From NCBI GenBank assembly GCA_003640385.1, contig RCAB01000120.1:62001-126000 (forward strand): DNA of 64,000 nt, given 5' to 3'. The translations under genes and the position numbers were made by a program. The notes beneath the pieces are model-generated. The model did no database searches. It was not told the origin of the DNA and was given only the letters and a program-made list of their open reading frames with translations. This DNA is from Setaria digitata. Its lineage: Eukaryota > Nematoda > Chromadorea > Rhabditida > Setariidae. This document shows, one piece after another, positions 1 through 13,051 of the stretch; positions within the stretch are counted from its first letter, which is position 1; every line of letters starts with the position of its first letter.

Positions 1-285
1 GTGAAACCTAAACATGAATAACTTTCATCAGAAACTTAAACATGTAATTCTTAAAACTCTCATAAAAAGTAGTTTCCTAACGAAAGCCAAAAATTATTTT
101 AAAGAAAAATCACTACTCTATTCATAAAAAAAAAAAAATCCACTCATAAACAATATAACATATAAACAACGCATATAAAAAGATCAGAGGTGGAGAGAAA
201 CATGTATGAAATAAACTAGAAGAAAAAAACCCTCCTCTACCATTATGTTCAGATTAAGTATTACAAATATGTGGACCACACCTAC

Positions 286-3200
286 CTGTACCAAACAAAA
301 AAACCGCTTCTTCCATTTCTTCCAAGCTATCCTTCCGAGAGCATAACAATATCCACAATATTTTAAATTAGGAGGCTTTTCAACCCGAATGGCTATCCTG
401 ATTTTAAGATTTGTGTCCGGACTATTTTTTGGCACCGTCATATTATACCATTCAGGGGTCTTTGAGCAATTCGGTGTTGGCCTTATGACAACCTGAATAC
501 ATGAAAATAAGCTGACGTATCATGGGAATAAGTTCATGAAACAAATAAGTAAGCTCTTTACTCAATTAAAATGCCATCTATAACAGAAATACAATTCGCA
601 GAATAAAGGTGGTGCTTAGAAAGATTCGTCCAATATATTACTTCTGACGTATACTTATTCTCAGTTCAACTGATATTTATGAATGGATTCGAAAGTAAAC
701 AATCTTCTGATGGCTTTGGAGCTCTTTTACCTTTTCGAGAGAACTGCAGTTCGTAAGAACTCAATATAATATCAAGGAAGCGCTTCTAATCACTAATAAA
801 CTTGCAATTCCCAAGTCGATTTAAGAACTAATTATCAAAATAAGCATTACTTTTCCAAGTTCTTTATCCTCGAAAGCCACTAAACTTTTCAGTTCCGTAT
901 ACAGTTTCACCTTCACTGTTGGAAGAGGGTGTTTCGTCGTGAAGTCGCCCTGAGTATCCCATCTAAAAGTTAATGTGCAATCAAAATTTTATGAAGAGCA
1001 AACATGGCAAATCATGCATATAACCAAATAATTCATTGTAAAATGTTTTTAGTTTTCAGCATAAATATGTAACAAGGAATATGGAATATGTGTACATCCA
1101 TTCAGTACAACACGTCTATACGGTAGCTAGATTACATATGAGAGTTAGGAGGTTTAAGATTTTGAAGTCAAAATCATACGAAGATTTTGAAGCTTCTGCA
1201 TGGTCAGTTTGCAATTTTGGACATCCATCAACTTCCATTGTACAGTAGACAAGCTTATTTGAAGCGACAGACTTCAAATTCTGCACTTCCATTACGATAA
1301 CCTATGGAATGACAACGTCAATGAAGAGAAACTAGACTTTAGAAAACATTAGCTTGTTTCAGAATTTCTCGACAGTTTAACTTAGAAACATTTCGTCATG
1401 AAATTTCGCTTTAACATATAGTCGCATTCCCACAGAGAATCCTCGTTCCCACTGAAAATGCTGCTTCGTGACTAAAGTCTTATAGAGACTTTGTATAAAA
1501 ATGGATTGGAACCAAGTTTTTGGATGATGCGTAAAAAATATGTTAAAATTGCAAAATTCACCTCCATATTGAAACTGAGACTGACGTCACTTTTGGTCAA
1601 CGATACATCATCATCACTGTCAGCTTTGTTTAACGAACTTGAACTTGTTCGACGTTTCAGGCTAAAAATTGCTTTATATGTTTGGAAAGATATGCCACAA
1701 AGAGCCAAAAAGCATATTATGAAATGGAAAAATAGGAATTTATAATGCTTTTAAAGCAATGTTACTGTTCATTAAATCATGACCTATGTAGTTTATGACT
1801 CCTAATCCAGAAATCGGAAAAAATGAATGTATTACTTAACTTTTTCATAAATTTCTAAGACTCAACAAATGATTAAAAAGGGAGAAAGGAGGAATCTGGC
1901 AATAACCACTAACTGTACAGTTATAATGACTGTAGAGTTACATAGTATTAGAAAAAGCTAATTACAACGGCTTTTAATGCTACATGGAAAAAAATAATAA
2001 ATTATTCTATAAAGCAATGCTTTTACAGAAATTATCACATTAAGATCACTTTTGAGCAATTCTGTTTTTTGATTTACTTGCAGCAAAATTATGAATACTT
2101 TATCACTTGAATGACAACTTTGATATAATTAAGCTGACATGTCCCTAATCAAAACCATTCGATACATATGTTTTCATGAGTGAAATCATTAATGAAATAT
2201 TGAGGCTAACAGATGCCTTTAACTAAATCCCAGTCTATATTTTAATGCAAGTGTTGAAGAAATGAACGACGAAGTGTCTGTTTACCTTCTACCAAAGGTC
2301 CTAGGCTTTAGAAAAATAAAAAGCATACAAAGATTTTTCATCAGACTTTCATAAGGAGGCATGTAAAATGCAAACCTATTGAAAAGGGAGAGATCTTCGA
2401 TACTGCGCGATCTAAAATGACCGAATTAATATACTTTCAAGCCATATTAAACAAATAAAAAGCAGAAACATGCGTAATGGAAGATAGCAAAACTGGAAAT
2501 TGAAGAATTCCAAATTAGCGATTTATTGATTTAGAATGAACTCGAAATTCAGAAGACTGGAGAAGAAAAATCAGTCTAATTAGTATATATGCCAATTTTT
2601 GTAACTAAAATCTGGGTTAACATAAAAACGAGTTTAAAAACATGGTTCAGAATAGCTCAAAAACGGGTATTGGAGTTTATCTAACTTAAATAAAGGTTAC
2701 GATGTGCGAGCCTGTGCAGGAGAATTAAAAATATGCAGTGAAATCAACATCCTTTACAAAGCAGTAAATGATGAATATATGAAGAAAACTAAACCAACCT
2801 TTTCGCTTTCGAAGAAGCACTGAAAATCCAGGTTTTATAAAATTTAAAAATATATATTTTTAGAAATTACATCATTGAATGACAGCGTTGATATTTAACG
2901 TGTGAAAGTTGATTTTTTTTCATCTTGAAGTTGATTCATAAATATGAACATGCTACAGTAAAGGAAAAGATTCATAGAAAAGAACAAGTTAATTAAAGAT
3001 TAAGGAACAAAGAGCACAGGATTTTTGTAAATCAGGTCTAAATGGTTTTTTTCTTCTGATTCTTTACTGCTTCTAAACATCGCAGTTTCTTAATCTTTGT
3101 TTGATTTATAAAGACTATTACCTAAATTAAATGAATTACTAAACAAAAGAGATCCTCCTTACCCGCCCCTTCCTTTGGAATCCTTTTTCTTTGAAATAAC

Positions 3201-6200
3201 TCCTTGGCCTCGTGGAGTAACAGGCACAGATTCTAAATTGCTGATAAGTAGATTTATGGACTGGCGAGTTTCGTCAATAAATAAAGTTTCCATATCTTTT
3301 ACCACGAATTTCGGCATTAATTTCTTCATCTGTAAAATATTTTCCTGGAAAAATAGGAAAGTAAAAATTGACTGACATAGTGATAAGGACTTTCAGTGTT
3401 AATTTGCCGTATCGAAAATAAAATGAATAAATCAATAAATCTCAATGCTAATTTAACTTATAGTCCCAGAAAGTACTCAATCACCTTAGAAATTATACAT
3501 ACGACAGTTTGGGAGGGAAGGAAGGGGGGAGGGGAAATTAGAAATCACCAAAGCAGCACATGGACTATTTTTTGACACAAGGATCAGTTGTGCAATGCTA
3601 CATTAGCACAATAGCTATTTTCTACCAGTTCATCAGCAGTTGGGAAAACGACATCAGATCACTTTTTTCATTCACAAAGTTCAATACCTACTCTTGACAT
3701 GTCTCGTAAAGCTTCTTCTCTTGTAGCAACTTCTCGTCGAATAGCCGCTGCTTGCTCGTCCGGATTGTCCAACTGAACACATGAAACACGCTAATATTTT
3801 TTAGTAAAAATGAAAAGATTTTGGTTGTGGTACGGAAATAAATGAACTGCTTCTCTAGAAAAACTAGAAGAACGCTGAATTGAATTTGTTACCTGTAAGG
3901 CATTAAATATTATTTGATGTTCGAACTTCTTAATAGACAGAATTTGTTGAAAAATATCGTACAGCTGATCCTTGAGAAGCGTCAAACCCGCATTGGACTG
4001 ATTTATCCCACGTAGACGATTTCTAAATTAAACTATTGTGCTTCCTTTGTACACTTAAAACTTTGAAATATATTCCGCTTAGTCAGTGACTTCGGAATCA
4101 AAACAAAAACTGCACCAAACATAAAACTATTATCGATATTTATCATCACAGTACTAATTAGTGTTGAAGCGAACTTATCAAATTAAACCTACCCAAGCAA
4201 AAACTAACAGGCCTAAACCAACCTTGCCTGCCTTGACTGGATAGTATCCTCATCTCCACGTATAATTGTATCGAATCTGGCCATCCAGTTATTAAGCATC
4301 GTTTCCTTTGACGCACCATCTAGTTCCGTCAAATTTTTAACTCTTTTTTCCGTGTTGCATCGAAAAACCTAAGACGCTAAGGTTTATTGCTAAAACCGTT
4401 TAGAGAAATTACAGTTCAGTGAAATTAAAGCAGAAAAGGTACTTCCTTATAATGCTCTATACTGTAATTTTTTTGCGCTACGGTTTCTGTAAATGTAAAT
4501 CGCCAAATCAATTTGTCAGTTCTACTGACTAGAAAATCATTCACGTATTAAGCTCTCATTTAACTGTTACAAGATCTAATTTACCTCTCTGAAGTCATAT
4601 TGGGAAAAACCACCAGCTTGAACCACTTTCTGCACTCGTTCTGACTTCAGAAAAACCTGCAAAAGCTCCAAGAATGCGCTTTATCATTTTTGCTTGCCCA
4701 CACCAAGTGTACAGTTATAGGAATGAGAAATCCTCGAATTTAAATGTGGAATGAAAATTGAAATCACAAATACAGAGACGGAATCACAAATACAGATTTT
4801 CTATGAAACAGAATATTCTGTCAAACCTCAAAGTACGATTCAGTGGCCTTTGTGAACGCCTCATCTGCTACAATTTGTGTCTCGCCTTTTAAAAATGACT
4901 GAAAGCGATCTTTAATCCTGGTCAGTTCTTGCCTCGTAACCTAGAAACGAATAGTGACAGTGGATAGAAAACTGCAAAAAAAAAAAAAAAAAATGCTGCT
5001 TAACACCATGTTATAAACATACATTGTTATCCGTCGATTTTACTTTAGCAGCAAGTTAAAATCTAAACTATAAAGACTGATTTATACACAACATTCCTAA
5101 GATTCATTATGCTTTAGTCAAGTCACTGAAAAAAAAAAAGAAATTTAATAATGTATAGAAAAAGCCAACACCTTCAACTGTCGTCTTGCCATATCGGTGG
5201 GTTGTTTCGCATTGAAATGATAAGCAATGCATTTTGCAACAAAAACATATAACTTCAGTTTTTTTTTACGTTCTTCTTCTTCAATTTCAGCCCTACAGTA
5301 ATTGATTTATATGCATTTGAAGGCATTTCCATTGATCTGTGTTATGCGAACTACAGAATAAACCCAGTTCAACAAAGAACAATGTTGAAAGAAAGCAAAA
5401 TAACTATGGAGCATTTGCAATTACAATAATATATGTGGAAGCTTGGTCTCATTCGAATTTATGTTTTCAAAAATGTGCTTTTTTTTTTTTAAATTATTAG
5501 ACAGTATTATTCCGACGAATAAAAATTAATATTTCAGTTTTCTGAAGCATGTATCAAAGCAGCTGAAAACTTCAAATATAACAGTACTTATGAAAATAAA
5601 ATGTCGACTGAGGTTTTATTATCCTTCGTCCAACTATTGGTCGCGAGTCTTAATATTTCAAGTTATATGAATCCTCATCAGGGCACGGTTCATAAATGAA
5701 TGGATTTGGGGAACAAAAAAAAAAGGATGTGTAAAAAGAAAGCACTTACTTCAGCTTTTCTTCTTCTTCTTTGCTTATTTCGGTAGCAGAATCAGTAATT
5801 AAATGTGCTGGTGTGCTATGTTCATTTGATGTAAAATCCTCTTCATCATCGGAGATTTCTTGTGAAGGCTCATTAAAAACTGGTTTCGCCCCAGGCTGAG
5901 GTGTGATTTGCCTGCTTTGGCTCTAAAACAAATCCGGGATGCTTAGTCATAAAAACTACCAACGGAATAGAAAGAGTAACCATAGTTTCAGAATATTTGA
6001 AAAATAAATTACCGTTTTGATTACCATCCCACCAAAAGATGCTTCAGAATCTTTTCTCTTTGCATATAACGAATCGCCACGGTGTAATGAATTGGCTTGA
6101 GAAGCAGAATCTGATGGGGCTGGCGACATAGAACGCGGAGAACTTGATTGTAAAAACTGATGGCGTCGAAGGCAAAGAATCTACAAATAAAAATGCTCAG

Positions 6201-6402
6201 ATTTCTTTTTCCAGCACTAGATTTTTAAAATCAGAGATACTTTAACAACTACAGGATATACTGATATTTCTATTCACCCTATAAAGAACCCCAGTGTTTA
6301 TTTCAAAAAAAAAAAAAAAAAAAAACGGACCTCGGATGCATCATCATTATCATTTATTAACTGATCGTCGTCGTCTTCCTCACTGCTTGACGCCCCAAGC
6401 AT
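286..6402 (-). CDS. unc-31: UNC-31/CAPS calcium-dependent secretion activator, N-terminal part (gene runs off the left edge)
   Basis: CAPS primes dense-core vesicles for regulated exocytosis of neuropeptides and amines. Fourteen exons join in phase to 595 codons: 6402-6331, 6180-6013, 5922-5750, 5292-5172, 4940-4827, 4656-4585, 4368-4223, 4022-3893, 3772-3692, 3329-3163, 1661-1562, 1301-1180, 962-851 and 492-286. The acidic start [13 protein letters not shown] resembles vertebrate CAPS, and diagnostic blocks follow: [38 protein letters not shown], then a C2 domain around [20 protein letters not shown]. The last exon enters the PH domain ([13 protein letters not shown]) and ends at a clean donor. 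The MUN/Munc13-homology part must lie beyond position 1; bases 1-285 look intronic. The start is the first ATG, preceded by ...ACTAG, a possible trans-splice acceptor. Family assignment is very sure; single exon edges are read by eye. Confidence 0.95.
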
Positions 6403-9400
6403 CTAGTATCTGGAACTGATATATTAACATCAACAAAACAGTGTATTTTACACATCAGCAGAATAACGACTTAAAAAAGCATTGAAGAATTAGCTGCAGG
6501 TTAAAAAGTACGATCGGAATTTTTACCATACAAACCTTCTAGTTATTTACAAAGATTGGTAGGCAGATTTGTAGTTCACTACAGTAGAAATCGCGTACGC
6601 GAGACTTCAATGGCCCAAACACTTCAAACTGCACTTTTTAATTCCAAATCAAGTTTAATGATCCCCTATCAACAATAGGAGGGGGATATTGTGGCATAAA
6701 ACATCACCTTATCATTTCTATTGAACTTCCCATTCTTTCACCATTGTCTGGGACAATAAATAGCACATACACCCTTCATATACTTACTCCTTCCATATTC
6801 AAGGACCGAATTATCTAAACAGTTTATACCCATCATCTCGGAACCTTATACAAAATCACTCTTCCCGTCCAGGTTAATTTTCAAATCCTTTAATAAAACT
6901 GATAAATTTGTAGTAACTGTTGAGTTAATAAAAATAAACATTTAACTTCATTTTTATTTATAAGGATCAAATAGCACGTTTAAATGATATGCGTAAATCA
7001 TTTGTTTTCCAAAATTCAATGCTTAGTTGCATTCCTGCCGTTTATTACAATGAATGTTTGCAGATAAGATCTGTACTCTATTGTTTAATATATATATATA
7101 GATATATCTTACCAGCATATAACGTCAAGTCTACGTAACATTCTTAACTAGATTTTTGGAGTTGTGGGAACAATGATTGCGGAATGTCCAACTTGAATAT
7201 TAGAGTAAAATGCAACAGTAGCATATAGTTTTGTCTGCTCACGAAATTCTGCACTGATTCGTCAGGGAACGGTTGAACTCAATGTGATGTGATGAACAAA
7301 AATCGCATTCCCTATTCAATTCAATTTTGAGAGCTACTTCATTCACTACCTCTATGAACAGCAATTTAGGCTTTTATCATTCCTTTCCATTTATATTCTA
7401 AAGGTTACGTACATGCTGGACTTCTACATTTTTTTCTTATCAACAGTGAGGACTGGAAGTGATCGCAGGTATTTCAGGGCATGATTTCCGGAATAACTGG
7501 AAAGAGAAAAAATGTTCAAGCAGTTAAATAAAAATCATGAAATGAACGAAGTGAGAATCGCACATCAGTGGACGGCGAATATGGTATCAGTAGCAAGGGC
7601 GATGATTAAGAAAAAAAAATTGACAAGAAAAGTGAAATGATAAAACGAATGAAATGAACGGTTTTGATCAAAATTAAGAAAACTGTAATTTCGCATCGGT
7701 GAATTTTTTTAAGCAGTTTATTACCGCCTTAGATTTTTGAACTTGTAAATCTTGGAAGAAAAGAAAAACTTGGAAATCTTTCATGCTTAAGTGCCCTGCC
7801 TCTAACTTTAATACATCTAAGCATTATAGGATTTTTAAAATCTTTCCATTAAAATTGTCTGATAACTTAGCAGAAACATAATGAAGGAAGTTAGCGACCT
7901 TTAGTCAATGATCTACCTTTTTGGTAGACAGGCCTTAATCAATTTTAAAATGCCATTCCCTGAAACCGATAAGATTCCGAATGCAGTTCGCAAAACTTTT
8001 CTTTTTGTTATTGAGACGGCAGAGACTGTGCAGCTATGAACACTAAGAAGTCTCCATAAAATATTTCAACAAACAAAGGTTTATAGAAGTATAGGATGAA
8101 CAATAATGCAGTGATCAATGTGCTTTTAAATGATTGGTATGTTTTTCTAAAACGGTTGGGAACTCATAAGAGAAAGGAAAATTGTGAGAGAAGGGGTGAA
8201 AAGAAAAGTCGGAATGAATAGGTGCGCGGGCTTATCAGCGTAGACTCCTTGTAATTATAACTATGAGTTTAATTTATCGTAATTTCTGATAATTAGTTGT
8301 TATTTTCGATGAGAGCATCAACTGAGAATAAACGTACCAGCACGATGACAGTTAGTAAGCATGGAGAGCAGAAATGGAATGTAACTTTCAAGTCAAAATT
8401 CATTTTGGAAGCAGTGAACTAAGCGATGGAAGAGGAAGAAGGTGGAGTAAATGAGGAGATAATGAAATGCCTGAATAAGGCCACAACAGGAAACAGTGGA
8501 AGAAGGCATTCCGCAAAACAGTTTTTTCCGGGCTACTCTCAGAAAGCAACTTGTAGCCCAATGAAGATAAGATATCAACTGATAAAGTATCCGTAGGCAA
8601 AGTTGCCACCGAGAGAAGAGAAGAAGGAAGACGGGAAGCAGAGCCGACCCATGCAAGGATAAACAGCATGCATAGTCTTCTTTAGGCTTCTATGTTCGAA
8701 GAATGCATACATGCGTCTTGAGAGGCACAGGGAAAGAGAGAAAAGCTATCTATTCTAAACTGAGATCGATATACAAAGTCATCACACCACTATGCTTTAA
8801 GAGCCTTACGTCTGTAACCGGATTTTCACGTTAAATAAACCTGTCAAATCCAGTGAATAAAGTGAAAATTGGGCCCTTTCCATTTTTTGACAGGTTCAAA
8901 ATTAGTTTATATTTCCACCAAGTTCATGTACGCCGCATCTAATTGGCTGATAAATTGATCCGTAAAAACTGTGTTAGTGAAATACTTCCAGATATATTTA
9001 CATCTTTCAGACCCTTACACCATTTGTTTTTCCTCATTTTGACGATAATGCGCATGTTAGAGAAGAGACAGAAATTGGATCTTCCTAAAATTAGGTATAA
9101 TTTAGAGTTTTTGTACTACTAAAAATGCTATTGAGTGAAGCGAAATGTTTCCCCTCATTTGGCAACTTGCGAAATATTGAAGTGCTCCTTTCCATCCCTT
9201 GAGAATAACGGTTTTTTTTTTTTGAAGCAAGCTAGTTGCTAGTTAAAAGCACTTCAAGATGTAAACAATATTTCGGAAGTTGCTAACTTCAAGCACAACA
9301 TTTTTAGGACGGAAATAATGGTACTTGGAGAAAAGATTTACTACGAATTAGCACTTTTTATGATGCAAAAGAAATGACTAATTCTTTTTTTCTACAGACA

Positions 9401-10036
9401 AAAACAAAGTGCGCTAGCTGAATTTTCCACCAGCAACTTTGCCGTTAAAAACTGAATTGTCTTTAAACGAAGAATCTATTACGATGGTATTCGGAAATGT
9501 CGACGTATATGCAACTTAAAGTTATAGGGCACTGAACACTTTATTAAGCGATTCTGGAGCTGTCTGAACAAACACCCGAAAGGAAAAATAAGAAAGTTTC
9601 TATTTCATCGAAGAAATGGTACAAATTTCTAGTTTTGTTTTGTTTTTTGTTTTTTGGTTCATTCAGGCACAAAAGGATTTAAATTGTTTCATATTTCTAT
9701 GCTTCTTAAATCTATTACAAAAAATAATTCATAGCCTGTTTCACCGGTACTCTGATATCATAGGACATAAGATTTGTTTGTTGAATATTAATAATAAAGG
9801 AATGTGAAGTAGAAATACGTACAATACTTCTTGAAAAAAATTTGCAAGTTTCAGCCTTACTTGACTCCCAGGATGGCCAACATAAATAGCTATTCTTTAC
9901 ATGACGCGAACAAACGTTAAAGATTAAACTTTGATCAGGCGAATTCTATTTTTAATAGAGTAGTTGTTCCCATGTAACATATTTTTGAAATACCTTGCTA
10001 GCGTTACTTGTGAACACAATGCCATCTTTGTAGACA
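6403..10036. other. Upstream region of unc-31 without a supported gene
   Basis: This 3.6-kb stretch lies 5' of unc-31 and probably contains its promoter. No exon chain with consistent phases was found on either strand. It holds short AT microsatellite (7088-7105) and poly(A)/poly(T) tracts. Around 8390-8670 there is a less AT-rich island in which two minus-strand frames stay open for 87-89 codons and a plus-strand frame for about 57. That looks more like low stop density than coding, so it is not annotated as a gene. Confidence 0.5.
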
Positions 10037-10805
10037 TCAAATCTCTGAAATCCTCCAATTATAAACAGGATAGATGAGATCAGGTAAGGCGGTGGAATCG
10101 GTCGGCCACAGATAAACACTGGGTCTGTACGGAGTAAGATCAAGATTTTTACAAAGCATGTCACTAGAAAAAAGGCACGGAGACTTTGCTTGCCATCGGT
10201 CTCCCTTAGATTATTTTCCTTGTTCTCTTATTTCACGCTTTATTTCGAATTTTCGGTCGCTTTTTTACAATTGATATTGGTGATTCCTTGATTTCCGAAT
10301 TGTGTCTCAGTGTCGCTGGCATTATTTAAGGAAAAAAAGGGAAAGTTAAGAGCTTCGACAGGAACAGGAACTGCTGAACTGATAATGTTAAGAGCTTTTT
10401 TTTGCGGCGCAAAAAGGCAAAAGTAAGAGCGAAGAAATTACGCCTAAGCATCATTTTCATGTCTTTGTCTTTTCTAAAATTTATGGTTATATAGCTTGAA
10501 AAATATCGACATAATTATTCTTACGATAAGGCTGGATGGAATCACAATGATACATAAATGGATAGCAGAGACCTCTAACTTTCTCACTTTATTAGTTGCT
10601 GGAATTTACAGGGATTTCAGATGTGGGAATCGTTATCATTCCATAGAGGAATAGCTAAAGTTATTGGTACACAAAGTTTATTGGTACACAAAGTAGAAGG
10701 TTTATCAAACTTATTTTTTAAGAATTCAGTTTCATTACTGGACCTATCTAGTTGACATGTACGACATCCATCCGTTGTCTCTCGAGGTCGAGTATTCTTC
10801 TCTTT
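10037..10805 (-). CDS. Possible two-exon 3' end of an unidentified gene
   Basis: Two minus-strand segments look like exons and join in phase 2: 10805-10744 (after ATTTCCAG, donor AG|GTCCAG) and 10163-10037 (after TTTTCTAG, ending in TGA). The joined peptide contains a C-x2-C-x7-C pattern (GCRTCQLDSDMLC) followed by LTPYRPSVYLWPTDSTALPD. That composition looks coding, but I recognise no family. No start exon was found upstream. The segment lies 0.56 kb downstream of the secreted-protein gene on the same strand and could be an unrelated gene or chance. Confidence 0.25.
10661..10694. repeat. Two tandem copies of a 17-bp unit
   Basis: TTATTGGTACACAAAGT occurs twice head to tail without mismatch. 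No gene context. Confidence 0.9.
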
Positions 10806-11366
10806 CTGGAAATCTTCATTAGATGATTTTCGAAAATTTAAAAAAATAATGAAACGTTAGGACCTTCACTGAAATGCCGATAATAAGTCAGAGAAATCTG
10901 GATAATATGCAAGTAGTTTGAAGTCTCAAAGAATAAGAAGAAACAAGTGCTAAATTTTTAAGAATGTTCATTGAAGTTAAATGTGGACAATTAAAGCATC
11001 TCATTTATTATTATGGACGCTCTATCAAATTAACACACTAAAAGTCCAAGAAATCGCCAACTTCAAAGAATTATGGAAATGATGACTACACGTGAGAAAG
11101 AGAGTTTCATTTCGGCCAGTTCGGATAATGCGGTGTTTTCGCTCGTTGATGGCGAATGTGGAAGATGGGAGTTATTAAAGTGCTGTAAAGTGATGAGGAG
11201 ATTCGATTAGTGGGGTTTTCTTTCGTAAGCTAAGCAAGCTGGAAACTGAAGGATGAGGAAAGTAAGTGGATACAGCCACCGGTAAGATCCTTTGGGAATT
11301 TCTTTCGAGAACTCCTACTGCTTTGAGATTACATCGTAATACAAAAAGTGGGCTTTCTGTATCACT

Positions 11367-12878
11367 TTATGCCTTCCGCAACTTCTTGAATATTTCTTCA
11401 TCACTCGGGAACTGTTTGCGGTCGAATCGGAATTCACACCGAATCGTAAACGTAATTGTGGATAAACGGCATTTCTGAAGTGTTCCTAGCTTTCAAACTT
11501 TTCATTACTCAGCGTAATATTTTTTGTCGCAGAATAGGCAGACTTATATTTCCTTCAACGAATCAGGCATTCCATGTTTAAGTCTTTACATATGCCAGGT
11601 TTCCGGAATTTCAAGGACAGAACTTACTTTATCTCGCCATATGTACCAGTCGTTATTGCGTTTCTCATGATGATAGGTCACGAATGCGAAGCATGAGCGA
11701 TGTGTTTGCGGTGTTCGTTTAATCAGGTACGCAGTATCAGCATTTGGACATAACAGATTGCAGTACGTACGTACCGTACCGTTTATTACTTCCTTAAAAA
11801 TAAATTGACTTGTGGACCATCCAAAATTATAGATTGGAAACACTAGTTCTATTTAAAATTGTGCCATTTGTGAAGTATTTCTTCGTTTTAATTACATTTC
11901 TGTGTCTTTTGATTGAAAGTTTTTGAAGTGAAGAGAAGTTTTTGTACTACTGCATATTAGCTTTCTGAAAAGTTTATAAAAACATATTTAAAAAGAATAT
12001 TGAAGAATTAGCTTGAGCTTTGAAGATTTTCAGTAAATTTAAGCAGTAGTTTTTTTTCCAATTCAAATAATTAGGTTGTGTTTATGTATTTATGCTTATA
12101 TCTTTTACAAGTTTACAAATAAAAGTTTTTCGCCCCAAAAAAAGTGTTGTTCACTTACTTCCATTATTTATTGGCCAAGAATAAAAGAGGGAAGCAAGAA
12201 ATTTTATCACTTTAATGCAATTCAGAAAGAAATATACCAGTGACAAATAATTATTTCCAACCTTTTTCTGGGACTTCATAGTAGAAATTTTGAATGAAAA
12301 ATTCAGTTTCCTCAATAAACTGAATTCTCCAATTAAAATTTGGTGTTTGATGCAAGCTGGTAGGTTTAAAATGCCTTACATCAAAGCAAACAGAGTTGTT
12401 TCCTGGTACGGACCTCCATTTGTCGTTTGGATCGTTGTCGAGGCCTGTTTCGCGTAAGGCTAAGGTACAAGATGCAGGTTCTTTGCTGATTTTATCAGCA
12501 CCTACTCCGTCTTTTGTGACACATATTAAATCTCGCCATTCTGAACCAAACTGTATTCACATTCACATTCGATTTGAATGTTTTTTCTTTTTTTAGAATT
12601 CGGATTCTGCAGAGTTACCTATTTTTTCTAAATTTATAGTGGAATTTTACTAGGAATGTCCATCGTGATCTCTGTTTATTATCACCTTCGTATTTTAAAG
12701 TTTCCTTTAGTGATGAGCTATACACGTTTTTGGGAACGTTTCATTCACACATCTGAACTTAGGCTATGAATTGTGGCAAATGTTAGTTTTCAAAAGCAAT
12801 GAACTTACGCCAGTGAACACTGTCGGCAGTAATCAATGATACGAATATAGCACAAATAATGCGACTGTAGTAATACAT
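11367..12878 (-). CDS. Small secreted cysteine-rich nematode protein (five exons)
   Basis: Exons 12878-12809, 12540-12380, 12319-12262, 11842-11628 and 11474-11367 join in phases 1, 0, 1, 0 into 203 residues plus stop. The first exon encodes a signal peptide (MYYYSRIICAIFVSLITA). The predicted mature protein has eight cysteines, enough for four disulfides, in the blocks WRDLICVTKDG, EPASCTLAL, NNSVCFD, YCNLLCPNADTAYLIKR, THRSCFAFVTY, KKCRLS and IRCEF, plus the tryptophan-rich run NNDWYIWRD. Every donor is GTAAGN or GTTGGA and every acceptor except the CTAG of exon 4 is TTCAG-type. The layout resembles a nematode-restricted extracellular domain that I recall as DUF7808; that name is from memory. 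Function unknown; secretion is inferred from the signal peptide. It sits between unc-31 and NADK2 with ample space on both sides. Confidence 0.75.
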
Positions 12879-13051
12879 CTCGACTGATGATAAATACCTG
12901 TTCAGAATATTTTTATATTGGGATTTTGGGAGCAGTGGTATCCTCTATATGTCCTTTGAAACAGGATTATATTTCTTGTTAGGAATTTATCTCTTTTATT
13001 TTTATTAAACTCCGCATTATGCTCTTACCAGTGGACATACTTATTTTTAGT

